Source: Terebella lapidaria
Lineage: Eukaryota > Annelida > Polychaeta > Terebellida > Terebellidae
DNA: 64,000 bases
Assembly (NCBI GenBank): GCA_949152475.1
Contig: OX424568.1
Span: 21,117,667-21,181,666, forward strand
Direction of reading: 5' to 3'
Shown: positions 1-14,000 of the stretch, one piece after another
Layout of the letters: each line of letters starts with the position of its first letter
Numbering within the stretch: the first letter of the stretch is position 1
Position numbers and translations under genes: made by a program
The notes under the pieces: generated by a model
Databases searched by the model: none
Told to the model about the DNA's origin: nothing
The model's input: only the letters and a program-made list of their open reading frames with translations

Positions 1-640
1 CAACTTTTTCTCTTTTTTTCGAGGCCAAGAAATTTCCGCATTCGCGTTTTGCTATTGCTATAGAGAATCGTTTTTGCCTGCTATCTAGTCTGTGATTGGC
101 TGATGAAATGACGTTGCTCCACATTTGAACCAATGAGATAGCACGATGTGTTTTAGCATTGGAATGATGGCGTGGTTTTACCAACAACGGGATTTTTTCG
201 GTTTTGCTGTTTTCGGACAGAAACTAGACGTACATTTTTTATGTTTATAGCTCTACTTCTGAATTAAACAAAAAGAATCATAGTGCAGGCTTAATTACTA
301 CGAGACGACAAGTCTATCTAAGAAAAAACCCCACTATTTACAAGCATTTCGTAAATATCACTGGAAAATTCAACCGGACCATCGGGCAGGAAAGTCGGCA
401 AAGTTACCCGCCCGTCAAAATAGTTACCCGTCTCGGGCGTGCGGGCGGGTGGTATTTCGAACACTGGTCACATCACAAAATAGCTAATATCTGACTTATT
501 ATCGACTTTACAGCTTTGGAATCATTTGAGGACATACTAGAAATGATATACTAGTATGCTGAATATTCTCATGACCTTGAATTGACCAATGACCTTATTT
601 CCGAGGTCATGAGACAAAAGGATAATATCTAAAATGTATA
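1..640. other. Intergenic or intronic DNA, no gene seen
   Basis: No coding exon is recognisable. The stretch probably belongs to an upstream intron of the scramblase gene whose exons begin at 1980. From about 530 there is similarity to the interior of the Helentron-like family B that continues in the next entry (the recurring phrases are 'gaccttgaattgacc' and 'gaccttat'). Confidence 0.5.
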
Positions 641-1000
641 TTGTCCGGTAACCTTTCTTAACCCTTGGGCTAATTTTTTTTAACTTTTTTGATTGAATCG
701 TTTTTGCCGATTTGGCGGCCATTTTTGACGAAAAATTGCCAATTTTGGACTTTGGTGGCCATTTTCTCAAAAACTGTCTGATCAGTTTCGAGATTTTTGT
801 TTCAAAACATTCCTTTCATGTACCTCTACGACGTGTATAAGTTTCATTGCCCTTGAATCGCCGGTTTCGCGTGTGGCGACCATTTGGATTTTTTGACGGG
901 TCGGAGGAAAAATTTTTTTTTGTCCCAGATCGAGTCACTATTCGTTTTGAGCCATTTCCAGCAAAAAAAAAAGTCCAAAAAAAACATGTGCGTGCGTGCA
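641..1000 (+). mobile_element. Rearranged fragment of Helentron-like family B
   Basis: Bases 641-673 match the 3' terminus of family B (the TTGTCCGGTAACCT box, then a palindrome close to TTAGCCCTTGGGCTAA). Instead of ending there, the sequence runs straight into interior family-B sequence: 'ggcggccatttttgacg', 'aaaactgtctgatcagttt', 'cccttgaatcgccggt'. The same interior blocks occur in the longer copies at 11267-13065 and 54372-55896. The 5' hairpin is missing. The order (3' end followed by interior) is that of a head-to-tail or rearranged copy rather than a simple truncation. Confidence 0.7.
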
Positions 1001-1049
1001 CATGTGCTAACCGAAAGATATATTTAGTGCGACACGCCGACACTCATAT

Positions 1050-1979
1050 TTATAAGTAATATATATAGCCTGGAATCTGGATTGAATTCATAGTTATGTC
1101 AAATTGTAGGCCTACTGTATGAATGAATGAACGTGCTCAAGTGATGTACAGTCACGATATATCCCATTCCATGATTTCACAGCTATGATAATTCTATTAA
1201 AACCATTAAGTTGATTAAGTTGAATTGTTTTAACATGCAATTCACTTCTTTTCACATAGGCCGAGGCCTACAGGTATTTAAAAATAGCAAGAAAAATCTG
1301 TAATGCTCACAAAAAACCTATAAATCACATTCTATGTGTCATAACTGCATTTGATTTACGAAGGTATCATTCCGATAGTTTAAAATACCAGATATTGTAA
1401 ATATTTCAGAGTGTCATTTCATTGGAGTTGTAGCCTTAGCCTAATTTGGCACATAGGCACACAAAACTTGAGAGTTCCCATTCGATATCGGAAGTGAACC
1501 AGCAGTTGCAGACAATTTTGCCATGTTTTATTTATTGCAAGAAGCCTACACTAGGTGATAACATTAGGCCTGAACATACAGAGCATTGACTATATACATG
1601 TCTGCTATTATTATAATGACAATTCTCGAGTGTAGTGTCAGGTTCTATTGCTATTTTCCTTGATATTCGCCTGATCGTGAAACCGACAAAGCACAGATAG
1701 TCCTGGCACGCCACATTTACCTGTAGAAACATCCCCTCCGGCGAATAAAATAGTTCAGATGCTCATACGCACACCTATTGTCGGATAATGAGATATCAAT
1801 TTAGATTCCATTCAGTGTCCGTTACAGAGACCCCGCTAGATGGCGTTTACGTCATTATGTCGCAATACGTTATAATGTGAGTTGGCTATCTTGGTATGGA
1901 AAATCTTTGGTATAATGTCAACAACAACATACAGTCATAACTATATATATAATATAATTGACTTAACTTTTTTTTCCAG
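1050..1979. other. Intron of scramblase gene, no exon seen
   Basis: This AT-rich stretch ends in a polypyrimidine tract and AG acceptor at 1978-1979. I looked for an upstream scramblase exon (the segment before the VLIGFE-type motif) and did not find one. The N-terminal exons therefore lie left of the window. Confidence 0.6.
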
Positions 1980-2057
1980 TGCTCATTGGATTTGAGCGGA
2001 ATAACCAGTACCAGATATGCAACGATCACAATCAGGAATTCCTTCATGTAAAGGAAG
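1980..2057 (+). other. PLSCR: PLSCR coding exon (LIGFERNNQY block)
   Basis: The acceptor is ttttttttccag at 1979 and the donor is g|gtaaat at 2058. The exon encodes the conserved 'GFExNNxY' scramblase start block. It enters with two bases of a split codon and leaves one base, matching the next exon to give an EDTDCC junction. Confidence 0.9.
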
Positions 2058-5000
2058 GTAAATAATGAATATATAACTATACTACAATTTAGCACTATAA
2101 TGGACCTAGTATCATGAATGTATATTATTAGTAATACCGGTATGTTACACTATACAATGTACATTGAAAGCATACATTAAACGTATCGGTACTGTCAGAT
2201 TTGTATATTCGGATAATGTACATGTGCCTTTAATAGTAACAAACTATTTAAAAATATTATAATGAATCAACAATATTTATTTTGTACTTACAAATGAACA
2301 TAAAGGGAGTGTCTATAAGCATGTTCCACTTTGCAGACACTGATTGCTGCACAAGGCAATTTTGTGGCAACATTCGACCGTTCGAGATTTTCATCACCAA
2401 CATGCAAGGGCAGGGCGTGATTAAAATTTCCCGAGACCTTCGCTGTCAGGGGCCATGTTGTCCCTGCTGTCTACAGGAAATGGACATTGAGTATCCGATC
2501 GGAGTCAAGATCGCCACGATCAAAGAAAAGTTAGTATCGTTGGCTCTTTTGTCCGTTGTTTCGGACAGTTTTTCTGGCATATTTGTAGACTGGGCTGGGA
2601 GAAATTGCTAAGTGAATTGTGCTCGTAGTATCGACTGAAATCATTCCTTTTACAGATCTTTGAAGAACCCTGTAACCATGATTAAAACTACCAGTTAATC
2701 TTTAATAAATATGATATATTGTGGACAATTATTTCAAATTTTCTGATGTCGCTGACTTGGGAGGAGATACGACATAACTATCCTACATCATGTACATACT
2801 CAATATTGGACAGCAAAAGTGTAAATTGCACGATGTGGTGCTTATCAGCCAATCAGAGTGCGTGTTACATGTGGGTTTTCCCCACTGTGGGTTTCTCCCG
2901 ATAAAGAAGGATGTAGCTTTTGTTTGTTTTGGCTCTGTCGTAAGTTCTTCAAAATTCACAAGAAGATTGAAGTCTGAACAGTAGGATAATTATCCCTTTT
3001 TAATAGCAAATATGGCAAATTGTTCTGATTGAAAATACATTCCTTGGTAAATAATATAGCAAATGTTGGATATTAAGAGTCGTCCCATATACAGTTTACG
3101 GGATTCAGAAATGTCATATTGACCTTGGCTGACGCCTCGGCCAATATGACATTTCTGCATCCCATAAACTGTAGCACTTGTAGATAGGACTCCTCAACAC
3201 CCAATATTTGTATATTATCATCGGATTGCTGCAAATGGGCGATTTTGATTGGTCAATTCTCTGATAATACCACGCCGTATTTGGAGAGCTGTGACACAAC
3301 CCCACGATATTTTCTGTATCGTGGGCTTCAGGCGGGTAATACGGAATGGCGTTTTGCAGAGCTCCATATAATCCAATGATAAAATCGTTACCATGGACTT
3401 CAGACACCAATACGGCAGGATATCTGCCTTCAGTCAGCATATCCCACTCGGCCTGTGGCCTCGTGGTATATGGTGACTTCAGGCAGATATCACGCCGTAT
3501 CGGGGTCTGAAGCCCATGATAACTTATAATATATGGTAGGGTATATCAGAAACAATAGCGATTATCATTCCATTGTTCCTGTTTAACGAAAACAACACAT
3601 GATTATTTGGGAACAATGCCCTTATGTTGCATATATTTAATGTTTCTTGACAGCTGAACCTCTGTGAAATTAACTCTTACAGGTATACATGTAAATTGTA
3701 AATACTGAACTTTAGATTTTGTGACTACCAACGAGTTGAATCTCATTTGTGATTTCTAAATCGCGAACGACGAATCTAAATTTCCAAAATACATTTCATA
3801 CATTTGTATGTGTGTGTGTGTGTGTTTTTTCCTAACACATTCCTCATCTATAACTTTTAAATCCAGGTGGAGCTGTTGTATCCCCCGCTATGAAGTTGTC
3901 GATGTCAATAACACGCTTCTCTACACAATCGAGGGCATTTGTTGCTGGTGTCTGCCCTGCAAAGAGATTCCATTTAAGGTATGTCTTTGTACATTTATTA
4001 GTACATGTACCAGGAACCCAATCTCTTATGGGTTTCTGTTAGTACAGTGATTGAAACTCTGACAAAAAATTGATATTTTGCTATAAATAAGCATGATTTC
4101 TGATGCTGAAGCTGCTAAACGAATGATTAAATTATGTGTGTCTATGTTTGCTCTTCCAAAAAAATAATCACGAAACATAATATAATAATAGTTTGTAGGC
4201 AACATAATCTACTTTCTCAGTTTCCGAATGAAAGACATTTGACGAAATAACTTCAGCCTTTTATTGGATCCTACAAAAAAACATGTACAATGTATATACA
4301 ATATTATACGGCATGTAAGAATCACAATCTGTGATTGGACGATACACGTGAAGTATCACGCTCTGCTGTGAAGCCAACCGCAAATTTGAGATATATAGTA
4401 AACGATATACTAACCGGTTGATATTATATAAATACTGTCCTGTTTGTACATTGGCACAGCTGATTATTCCCCTCGGGATACATTACCATACTCGGCTTAC
4501 GCCTCGGTAAGCCGAGTACATGTACTTTCCCTTGGGGAATGATCCCCTACACCAATATACACACAGGGCAATATTTATGTAACTCCATCCATTGCTAGCT
4601 ACAAATTCCAGTGACTATTTGATATCCAGTTTCCATGGTTCCATATTCACTCGTCTGTCCTCATGTATTGTGCAAACTGCATATATTCGGGTCCATTATG
4701 ACAAACTTCTCCAAAAGTGCAGATTTATGAAGCATTATGATCTAGTCACTGCATTCTATACTGTAGCCTGTGGAGATGGCACATTCTACATCAAGCATAG
4801 TGTAAGCTAGAATCATCAAATTGTATACACGTGTAATTGGAGATGTACAATGTATGATCTTACAATTACACTCAAAAAAAAAAATTTAATGAAAAAATTC
4901 ATTGGACAATTTCATTTGATATATGCCCACATTTTTTTTTTGGTCAGATTCGGGGCTTGCATGGCACATCTAGTGCTTCTCATTACAGATATCAAGGCAT

Positions 5001-8000
5001 TAATTTGCTGTTTCTCTGTCCATAAATTTATGCAACTTGACCAGTCAATTTCATTTTCATTTCAAGACAGCATATATGGTACTACATGTACTATAATAAA
5101 CATTGACAAACACTATCACATTGTGCTTCATTCTATCAATATGTAATTACTTGTCTCAGTTTGGAATATAAACCCTCAGGCACTTTGACATTTCCGGCAA
5201 TACATGTACATAGAAAAAAAAATCAATTCTGTAACCATATGTCATTTCAAAGAATAAATCCATTGTCGGCAAATCTCTCAGTCAGGTTGGATTGCATAAC
5301 CTCTTTCACCGCCGAAAGCACCAAAAAAAAAAACGTAACGAGATTTGTTATTTTCCCCTTTGTTGGACGCCGGTCCATTTTCCGTGTCTACTGTTGCAGA
5401 TAACGCGGTCAGACGGGCAGGACGCTGGCGACATCACAAAACACTGGGGTGGTTGTCGCGAGTTGTTCGGACAAGTCAATGACTTCACGCTAACGTGTAA
5501 GTTTTTATTGTCGGGGCTTTGTTGTGTTGTATTCTACATTGTAGTTGTGGGATGGGCTTTCCGAGTTGGGATTTTGGGGGATGGGATTGGGGGGGTGGGG
5601 AGGGGGTAGGGCAGGCTCTGCGATGTATTTGTTTTATTTCCATGGGGAAGAATGGAATTGCAAGTGGAGGAAAAAAAGTCTGGAAATTGGCACAAAATTG
5701 GATTGAACCTGACCCCCATTTGCCTACTTTTGTATAACTTTCGGATCTTACAGATCAAGTCAACACACAGACAGAAATTTCTCAATTAAAATCATCTATA
5801 TTTTACATGTCTATCTGTGATATCAAAATCTCACACAAAAAGCAAGTGGGCCCAGGGTCAATCCCATAATGATGAAACTTCCCGTCCGAAAAATTATATT
5901 ATAAAATTATGACCTCATAGGAATCCATGCATGATGGATCACTTGGTCACATGGCCTTGAGCAGTTGACCTTGAGTGATAAACCTGAAGGTCAGGATCAT
6001 GACATCTTGGCAATTTGAACTGTTCTTAGGTCTATGTATACAGTTCAACTTGCATACGAGTCAAGGCAACAAAACCATGTGTACAGCATGCCTTACGATA
6101 GTATATGTAGGAACAATATGATCATTAATTTTGGTCTATGTACTATAGTAATTACCTTTTCGTTAATTGATACCCTTATATAACTACAAATCAATGCAAC
6201 ATGCAGATGCGAATTGATTTACGCTCAGGGTATTTACATCCAGGGCTATAAATCATCAATAGGGGGAATACCGTTTAATATAATGTTATTGATGGGTGTG
6301 TTCGATATGATCATATCATATACTAGTATATCACGCCAGGCACGATATAAAGACATCACACATAAATATATTGATGTGATCATGTTGTGCCGACCATGTG
6401 CACATATATTGTTGAATGTTTGCATATTGATATATATCCGCATGCCGTGGTTGGTCGTGGCAGGGAGCTACCCGTAAATCAATCACGTTTGTGCGCCCAT
6501 TGTCCTTTTGAAAGTCGCTCCGTGGATATTCATGAATAAATAATTCAATAGCGGACGATGAATGCGCCTCTGTCTCTCAGTGCTGGGTCATATTCAGGCC
6601 ACGTACAGGTGGAAGAATGATGCAGCTGGAAGGCTTAAATGTATAGGGGTAATATAAATGCATATTTTGCCTGTCCGTGGGGGAAAGATTGCATTGTTTT
6701 GCCATGATGTGTGAGTTTTTCTGTAGAGGAGCCTATATTGTTTGTGTTTGACAGAACTGTGTGAACTCTCATCTAAGAAATTCTTGACGGAAAAATGTAG
6801 GATTTCTGATTTCAGTTGATTGCTGTAACCGTGCTAGTATTGTTGAATGGGATTACAATACAGGACAAATTGTGCAATGGCTACATACAGTGAAAAAGAT
6901 TATTCAAATAATTATTCAAAATGCAAGGTCTCTAATCTCATTAAAAAAACCCCAACAAATAATACGTTTTTCGATAGAATGTCAACTGATTGCTATGATG
7001 GTTAACTATTAAAAGAAACTGACATGCAGCTTTTCTTTCAAAGCACCTGTCTACACGCACCTACATGACATTGTAATCACGCAGAGAAAAATATCTCATT
7101 ATGGATAATCAGACACATTTCCATTGATGACCATGTTTTGAAATGAGCCACCATACTTTATGTACTCGCGTGTCCTGCACTCAGTCACTTTGTGTGTGTT
7201 ACCCGATATTGAAAGTATTGATGTGAACGCGGGACGGGGCGCGGGTAAATGATGCATTGTGGGCCTGCAGTGTCGCTCAGTCTAGAAAATGTACGTGTGT
7301 ACAATATACGCATCACAACGCATGGACGTTAATTGCAATCACCTGTTGTTATTTCAATACTACTGGAGATATACGCAGAAAGTGACAGGTACAGTTTGTA
7401 TTTGCGGGATGCGGTGGATATTTATATGGTAATGATAATATTGATTTGGAGACGAAGTACGCTCTACCAGGCATGATATATGAGTTTTCCCCTGCGGCGT
7501 TTTCGTCCGTCGCTTGATTACATTCGTTGATGAGAAATTATCGGAAATTTTACAGGAGTATAGTTCTTCACATCTCCCAAGTTTGTACTATTATAAGACT
7601 GTTTATACATGCAGGCACCATACATGTATATACCATTGAACCTACATACTTATATATTGTGGATTAAAACCCAGACTCCAATCATAATGTCATGTGCCAT
7701 TGGTCACCCTAATGTAATAATCGTGTATTTTGATTATTACTAACGATATTAATGCCTTGCAGTGTGCATGGTTTGTGGTTGTCGTCGCTTTAGGTGTCAA
7801 AACTCAAAGTTGTTCACACTTCGAGGCATTCAACTAACTAACTTTTCTACATGAACATGGGTATTATATACAATTTTCTTGTTTATACGTTGCTACCAAA
7901 CAACACTAATATTTACAACATACATCTAGACTGTTTCCCCCTATTAACGAATTTTAAAACCCTCTCGGGACTGTCTACCCTCTACAATCATCCCCAATCT

Positions 8001-11000
8001 GCGTACATGATTGGTCTGAACCCAAATCATACCTCAGTGAAATGCTCCAGTGTGATTGAACAATTGAGCACTCGTCCAATACACTTCAAACCCTACTTCA
8101 ATGACAGCGATGTCTGCCCCCTCGAAAACATGTCAAATATGTCATGGAAAGTCGCAATTTGTCACTGGCACGACTGGATCCAGCTAAGGTTGATTTATCT
8201 TCTTTTTTCCATGCGCAGTAACAATGTTAATGTTTCACCGCTGTGCAACTACATTACATTACATTACATTACATTTTATTGCATTACATTGCATGACGTA
8301 ATATACTATGAAAAGGGGATTATAAAATGAAGGGAGCCTTTACGATCTACAGCTTTTCATCAAGAATGACTCTGACTCCAATATTGAAAAGCGTCCTCAA
8401 TAATCCCACCTATTTCCCCAGATAATTGCATTGTTTTATGCCCGGTGAACATTTCATTCATCACCATGGACTATAGCCTTTTCTCCTGCCTTGAATGAAG
8501 CAACGAACGACAAACAAATCCGTTCTATAAGATGGAAAACAGTCCTGTATTTTATGAGCAATAGCCAAGACAAGAGCAGCTGGGATTCTCCATGTAATGG
8601 GATGGTACCCCCCCCCCCCCTCCCCTCCAAAGTCTTTCCCATGTTTGGACGGTTGGAGATCCGTCCGTGGACATCTCACAGAGTGCATCGCCGGTGACAC
8701 ACGTGATTCAGCGCGGGAGTCTAACGGGGTTCTCAGATGGAAATGGACGGGTGAAAGGTGACGGTAAATGGACGGGTCAACGGTGATGGTAATTGGACGG
8801 GTTAACATGGGTTAATGGGTTAGGGGATATTGTAATATGAGTGTATGTTGTCAAGCAGGGCAGTGTTGCCCAGGACGTTTTTGTAGGTACAATGTAGGCT
8901 CTCCCGGTTCAACTTGGCTGTCTTCACAACATTATTGGAGGAAATATTCGACCAATAATATCACTTGAGGTTATTTCTGTATTCCAATGTGCTATACCGA
9001 ATTTGTACAATGTACTGTACCACATTTGTTCAAGACAATTTTGTAAGAACATGATTGTGAAATTTCAATGGATTCGTACATTGCATGTACATGTTGCCAA
9101 AAACCAAGATATTTTTATGACACCCACTTATGAAACATTATAAAAACATGAAAAATTAGTTTTAACAAAATCACTCCCACTTTCCACAAAATCATTACTT
9201 GTTCAGTCTCTAGTAGTCCCCCCCCCCCCCTCCGTTCCGCAACATAACTCTCACTTGGCCAAGGCCCTTAAACGGCCCACAAATTAATAGGTCAATACCT
9301 AATGTGTGCCCTGGATATTGGATATAATAAGTAGCTATTGGAGAGGGCTTGGATCTTTTGTCGACTGGAGCGTGGAAGTCTCAAGATTTCTGTCCGCGGA
9401 TTGACTTCCGCTTGTAAACGATCGCTGCGACGGTATTGATTATTGATGGAACAATCAATGATCTGTTTTTGATCTCTCGATTCCCGCCGGATAACTGGGT
9501 TATAAATCAGTGAAGATCTTATGATATTTGAGATTTCATAGAGAACAAAGGAAATCATGGTAAATTGATATAGTAGTAGTAGTAGTAGTTTATTGACATG
9601 AAATAATTAACAATAAAATACACATTCATTCTTGTCTCGGGTGAAGCGGTACAAACAATGTTATAAATTCATGTCCATAGAAGGGCAATGATAAGTACGT
9701 ACGCTTGACTGAAAGTCATAGTAATATGTTACTGATAAACATCAATGATAAAGGCTAGTCTTTTGGTGTTGTTATGTATACACAATACTGTACAAAGTAC
9801 AGGTATTAAACTATAATACATAAGCTTGTTGTGCTATGTAAAGATGATGAAATATTGGATAAGAACACCTTTGCTAGATGTCAAAGAGATATTCGAACAT
9901 CAATTATATTTGTAAATGAATAAGGATATAGAGTTATGCTTTAGCGGTAAAAGCTAAGTAAACATGATGGTTATATGGGCTCCTTGATACACCTGAAAAG
10001 TTACAGTTGCATGAATAAGATTGTAATGTGATATATGAACTTCTACAACCAAGGTGCAGTTATATGTATCTCAATGAATGTTGTATTATCTTACTATATA
10101 TTAGATTACTTTTTATACCACAATGTGTTTGATAGCAAGTGTGAATTTAATAGCACTGTTCAGAATTATGGGGATCATTTCCGGGGACAAATCGTTCTGT
10201 GAAAAAGCTTGGATGTTGAAATTGGCAACGACAAGCCGCAAGAAAACCCACTTTATGTGTTCCTTATCAAAGGTGAAGTAGCCGCACTTTTTGCCTCGGA
10301 AAATACTGGGTGGTTCCAAGAGTTAGTTCACGAGCTTCCGAATGGGAAGCGTGCGGTGCTTTTTGCATTACATTGTAGGCTATTGGTTTTATTGCCTTTT
10401 GTTCCCTTCCATGGCATGCTACAGGTACTAGGGAAGCAGTTTTTAGCGGGATTTTTTTCCCTGTTTCTCGGCAGGGTCTCCCTTGCATTGTTATATAGTT
10501 TTCCCCTGTGCTGTTGTAATGAGTGCTATTGGGTAGAAATTTTTTGTTGCACTGTTTCCTTCAATTGTGGGTGGGGATTGCATGTATTATCTGAGTTTGG
10601 GGGGAAGGGGAGGGGGGATGCAATACATTGACTGAGATATGTGGCCGACTGGGTGTCGTAGATTTCCCACTGGCTAGTGTTGGTGGAAAGAGCGGCTGCC
10701 TCGATCGTTGCCATAGACACAGTGCCGAAACCGACTATGGTAACGCGCATTACCATAATCAAAAATGGCGACAGGCACTTGTGGTTCGAATTTGCTCGTG
10801 ATTTTATATGCATATAACGTGTATAAATCGAGGGGATCTTCGAAATATACCGAAATCAATACATGTAGGTTAATCCCGATTATGTGTATTGGGTCACTTG
10901 GTGACATATTAGTGGAAACGGAGGGTGGACGATTGTGTCCTGACTAGGGTAACGCAAATGTCAGACTATGGTAATGTGATTTGTAGGAAATTTAATGACT

Positions 11001-14000
11001 ATGGTAACGCGATGGGTCTTTCGTACATAAAAACAATTATATTGTCAACATAACAATGATTTGAGGGGTAGAGTATGTGTTGAAAACTTTCAAATCATCT
11101 GTTATTTTATCGCATATCTCCATGTCAAAAACTTCTGCGATGTTATCACTGTACACAGTTAGCAACTCCATCAAAGTTATTATTTCAGAACTATGATACA
11201 CATGATGAGAAAAGTCAAATTATCAATTAAAAGCAGGGTCTGGCATGAAGCCACATTTTATTTTTTTAGGTTACCGGACCTATGGTCCGATAACCTATTG
11301 CCGTCACGTTGCGTCCGTCGTCCGTCCGTCGTCCGGCGTCCGGCGTCCGTCGTCCGTCGTCCGTCCACAGCTGTATCTTTAAAGTTTACAGGCGGATTTT
11401 TCTGAAATTTTGCACAAAAATGCCTAAAAATATTTCAAGAGGGGTTTTTTTTTTAGTTTTTTGATTTTCGCATTTTTCTCAAAATGGCGGCCATTTTTGA
11501 CGAAAAATGGCCAATTTTGGACTTTGGCGGCCATTTTCTCAAAAACTGTCTGATCAGTTTTGAGATTTTTGTTTCAAAAGATTCCCCTTATGTACCTTTA
11601 TGATGTGTATAAGTTTTGTTGCCCTTGAATCGCCGGTCTCCGTGTGGCGGCCATTTTGAATTTTTGACGGGTCGGCGAAAAAAAATTTTTTTGCCCCAAA
11701 TCGCGTTACTATCCATTTCGGGCCATTTCTAGGCCAAAAAAAATTTTTCACCCTTTCGGCACCTTTTTCCTTCATAATGGGAGCTGCCAGGACTGTACTC
11801 ATAGAACGCTTAAAGATAGAGCTTAGATATTGGCACTTTCAAATGGGAAGTCATATATGGCGACTTGTGTGGTGACCTTGAATTTGACCTTGGATGACCT
11901 TGAAAGGTCAAAATAGCCATTTTTGGGTCGAAAAATGCCCAAATTTGCAGCTTTTCTGTCTTTTCTCGAAAACTGTCTGATCAGTTTTGAGATTTTCATT
12001 TCAGAAGATTCCCTCTATGTACCTTTATGATGTGTATAAGTTTTGTTGCCCTTGAATCGCTGGTCTCCGAGTGGCGGCCATTTTGAATTTTTGACGGGTC
12101 GACGGAAAAAAAATTTTTTGCCCCAAATTGCGTTACTATCCATTTTGGGCCATTTCTAGGCAAAAAAATTTTTTTCACCCTTTGAAAAAAATTTGGGACT
12201 TTGAAAATTTTCGGCACTTTTTTCCTTCATAATGGGAGCTGCCTAGACTGTACTCATAGAATGCTTGAAGATAGAGCTTAGAAATTAGCACTTTCAAATG
12301 GGAAGTCATATATGAAGACTTGTGTGGTGACCTTGAATTTGACCTTGGATGACCTTGAAATGTCAAAACAGCCATTTTTGAGTCGAAAAATGCCCAAATT
12401 TGCACCTTGTTTGTCTTTAATCGAAAACTGTCTGATCACTTTTGAGATTTTTATTTCAAAACATAGTAATTGGGGTTTTTGACATTTTGTGTATAAATAT
12501 GTATATAGTGTATAAAGTGCCTTGAATTGCTCAAAAGGCTAGAAATTTAGGCTGAATAGGCCCCAAATTTAATTTTTGGTCGTTTTCCTTCAAATTTATC
12601 TGATCAGTTTTGAGATTTTTGTTATAAAACATGCTAATTGGGGTCCCTGACATTGTGTATAAAGTTGGAGTGCCTTGAATTGCTTAAAAGGCCCCTTGAG
12701 TGTGTAAATTGGCCTCTACAGCCAAAAAATGTTTGTAGGTATAGCTGGAATTGGAAGTCATATACATGTATACCACATATATATGTGGCTTTTTTGGGTG
12801 ACGTTGAACTTGACGTCAGATGACATTGAGTGCTATATCTCAGTGTCACGTCCAACAAGAAATGTGTAAATTTCGTTTATAGACAAAAGACTTGTAGATA
12901 GACCTTGTATTTGTATTTTGAACATACATGAATACAAGGTTATATGCTGCACACTTAATGATGACATTGAAGTTCACGAAGATGATTGGTTTATCTTAAC
13001 GTCATATCTCACCTGTCCTGTTTCAACTAAAGTTGTCCGGTAACCTATCTTAGCCCTTGGGCTAATTTTTTACAAGTATGTGCACTTCCCCATCAAATTG
13101 TCAAGAAATATTAAGGAATTTCAAAATCGGGAGATAATGAATGTTCGATCTAAGCTGCTGTCAGACTATGCGAATCAGTCGCAGCGACTCGGTTGCACGC
13201 CAGTCGCATGCGATCTGGTCGCCGCGACCGTCACTGGTCAGACTGTGCGTTCGAGTCGCATGCACATGTAAATTGACGATATTTGAGAGCGATTCGTAAA
13301 GAATCCGTAGGCCGACAGGTGTTTTTGGCGTGTAAAGATGGATCACAATGAATGTAGGCTAAATCATACAATAGAAGTTACAGAAGTAGTGTGTGGGTCA
13401 TTCCTGTGGCACCTTTCATCTTGTTTTCTATCTAGGAAGTATATCTTATCAAGAACAAACAACCGTGTGAAAAAGGGAAATAAATGTGTTCTGATAGATT
13501 TTTTTTTGTCTGGTTAAATACCAAAACCAGTATGTCGACACTTACTGTGGGACCAAACTCTTTTGGGCCTTTGAGACTTTACATCCCAATTATACTGCAA
13601 GTATCCTACTATGTTACTCCATGATCTACTTTTTACACACTACATGTGAATGTCATTTTATCCGTCTCGCACATATTTTGTTATCTCTGATCAATATACT
13701 GAGCAGTACGAGGAATAGGGAACTTAGTTTGAGGCAACTTTCTTTCAAATGATGTGCAAGGGGCAAGAAGTATCCCATTTTATTGAAATATTTCAATATT
13801 TACTGGTACATGTATATATGTTTTCTTCCTATTGTCCGAGGCTCCCTAATTGTCCTGAATTGTTTCTGTATTCAAGGCTGCAGTGACGTCGGAAAGTGAC
13901 AATGTTTTCATATTAACATGTATTGGAACATTGTCCGCAAACTGTGTTCACTTCATCTCGATCTTGTTGTCATCAAATTAAGTGTCCGTATGTACCCGGG

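Noticed and set aside
13140..13265. GC-rich GTCGC/GCGAC-rich stretch as a possible regulatory element or separate gene
   Set aside because: It is a locally self-complementary patch inside the transposon with no reading frame conserved elsewhere in the window.
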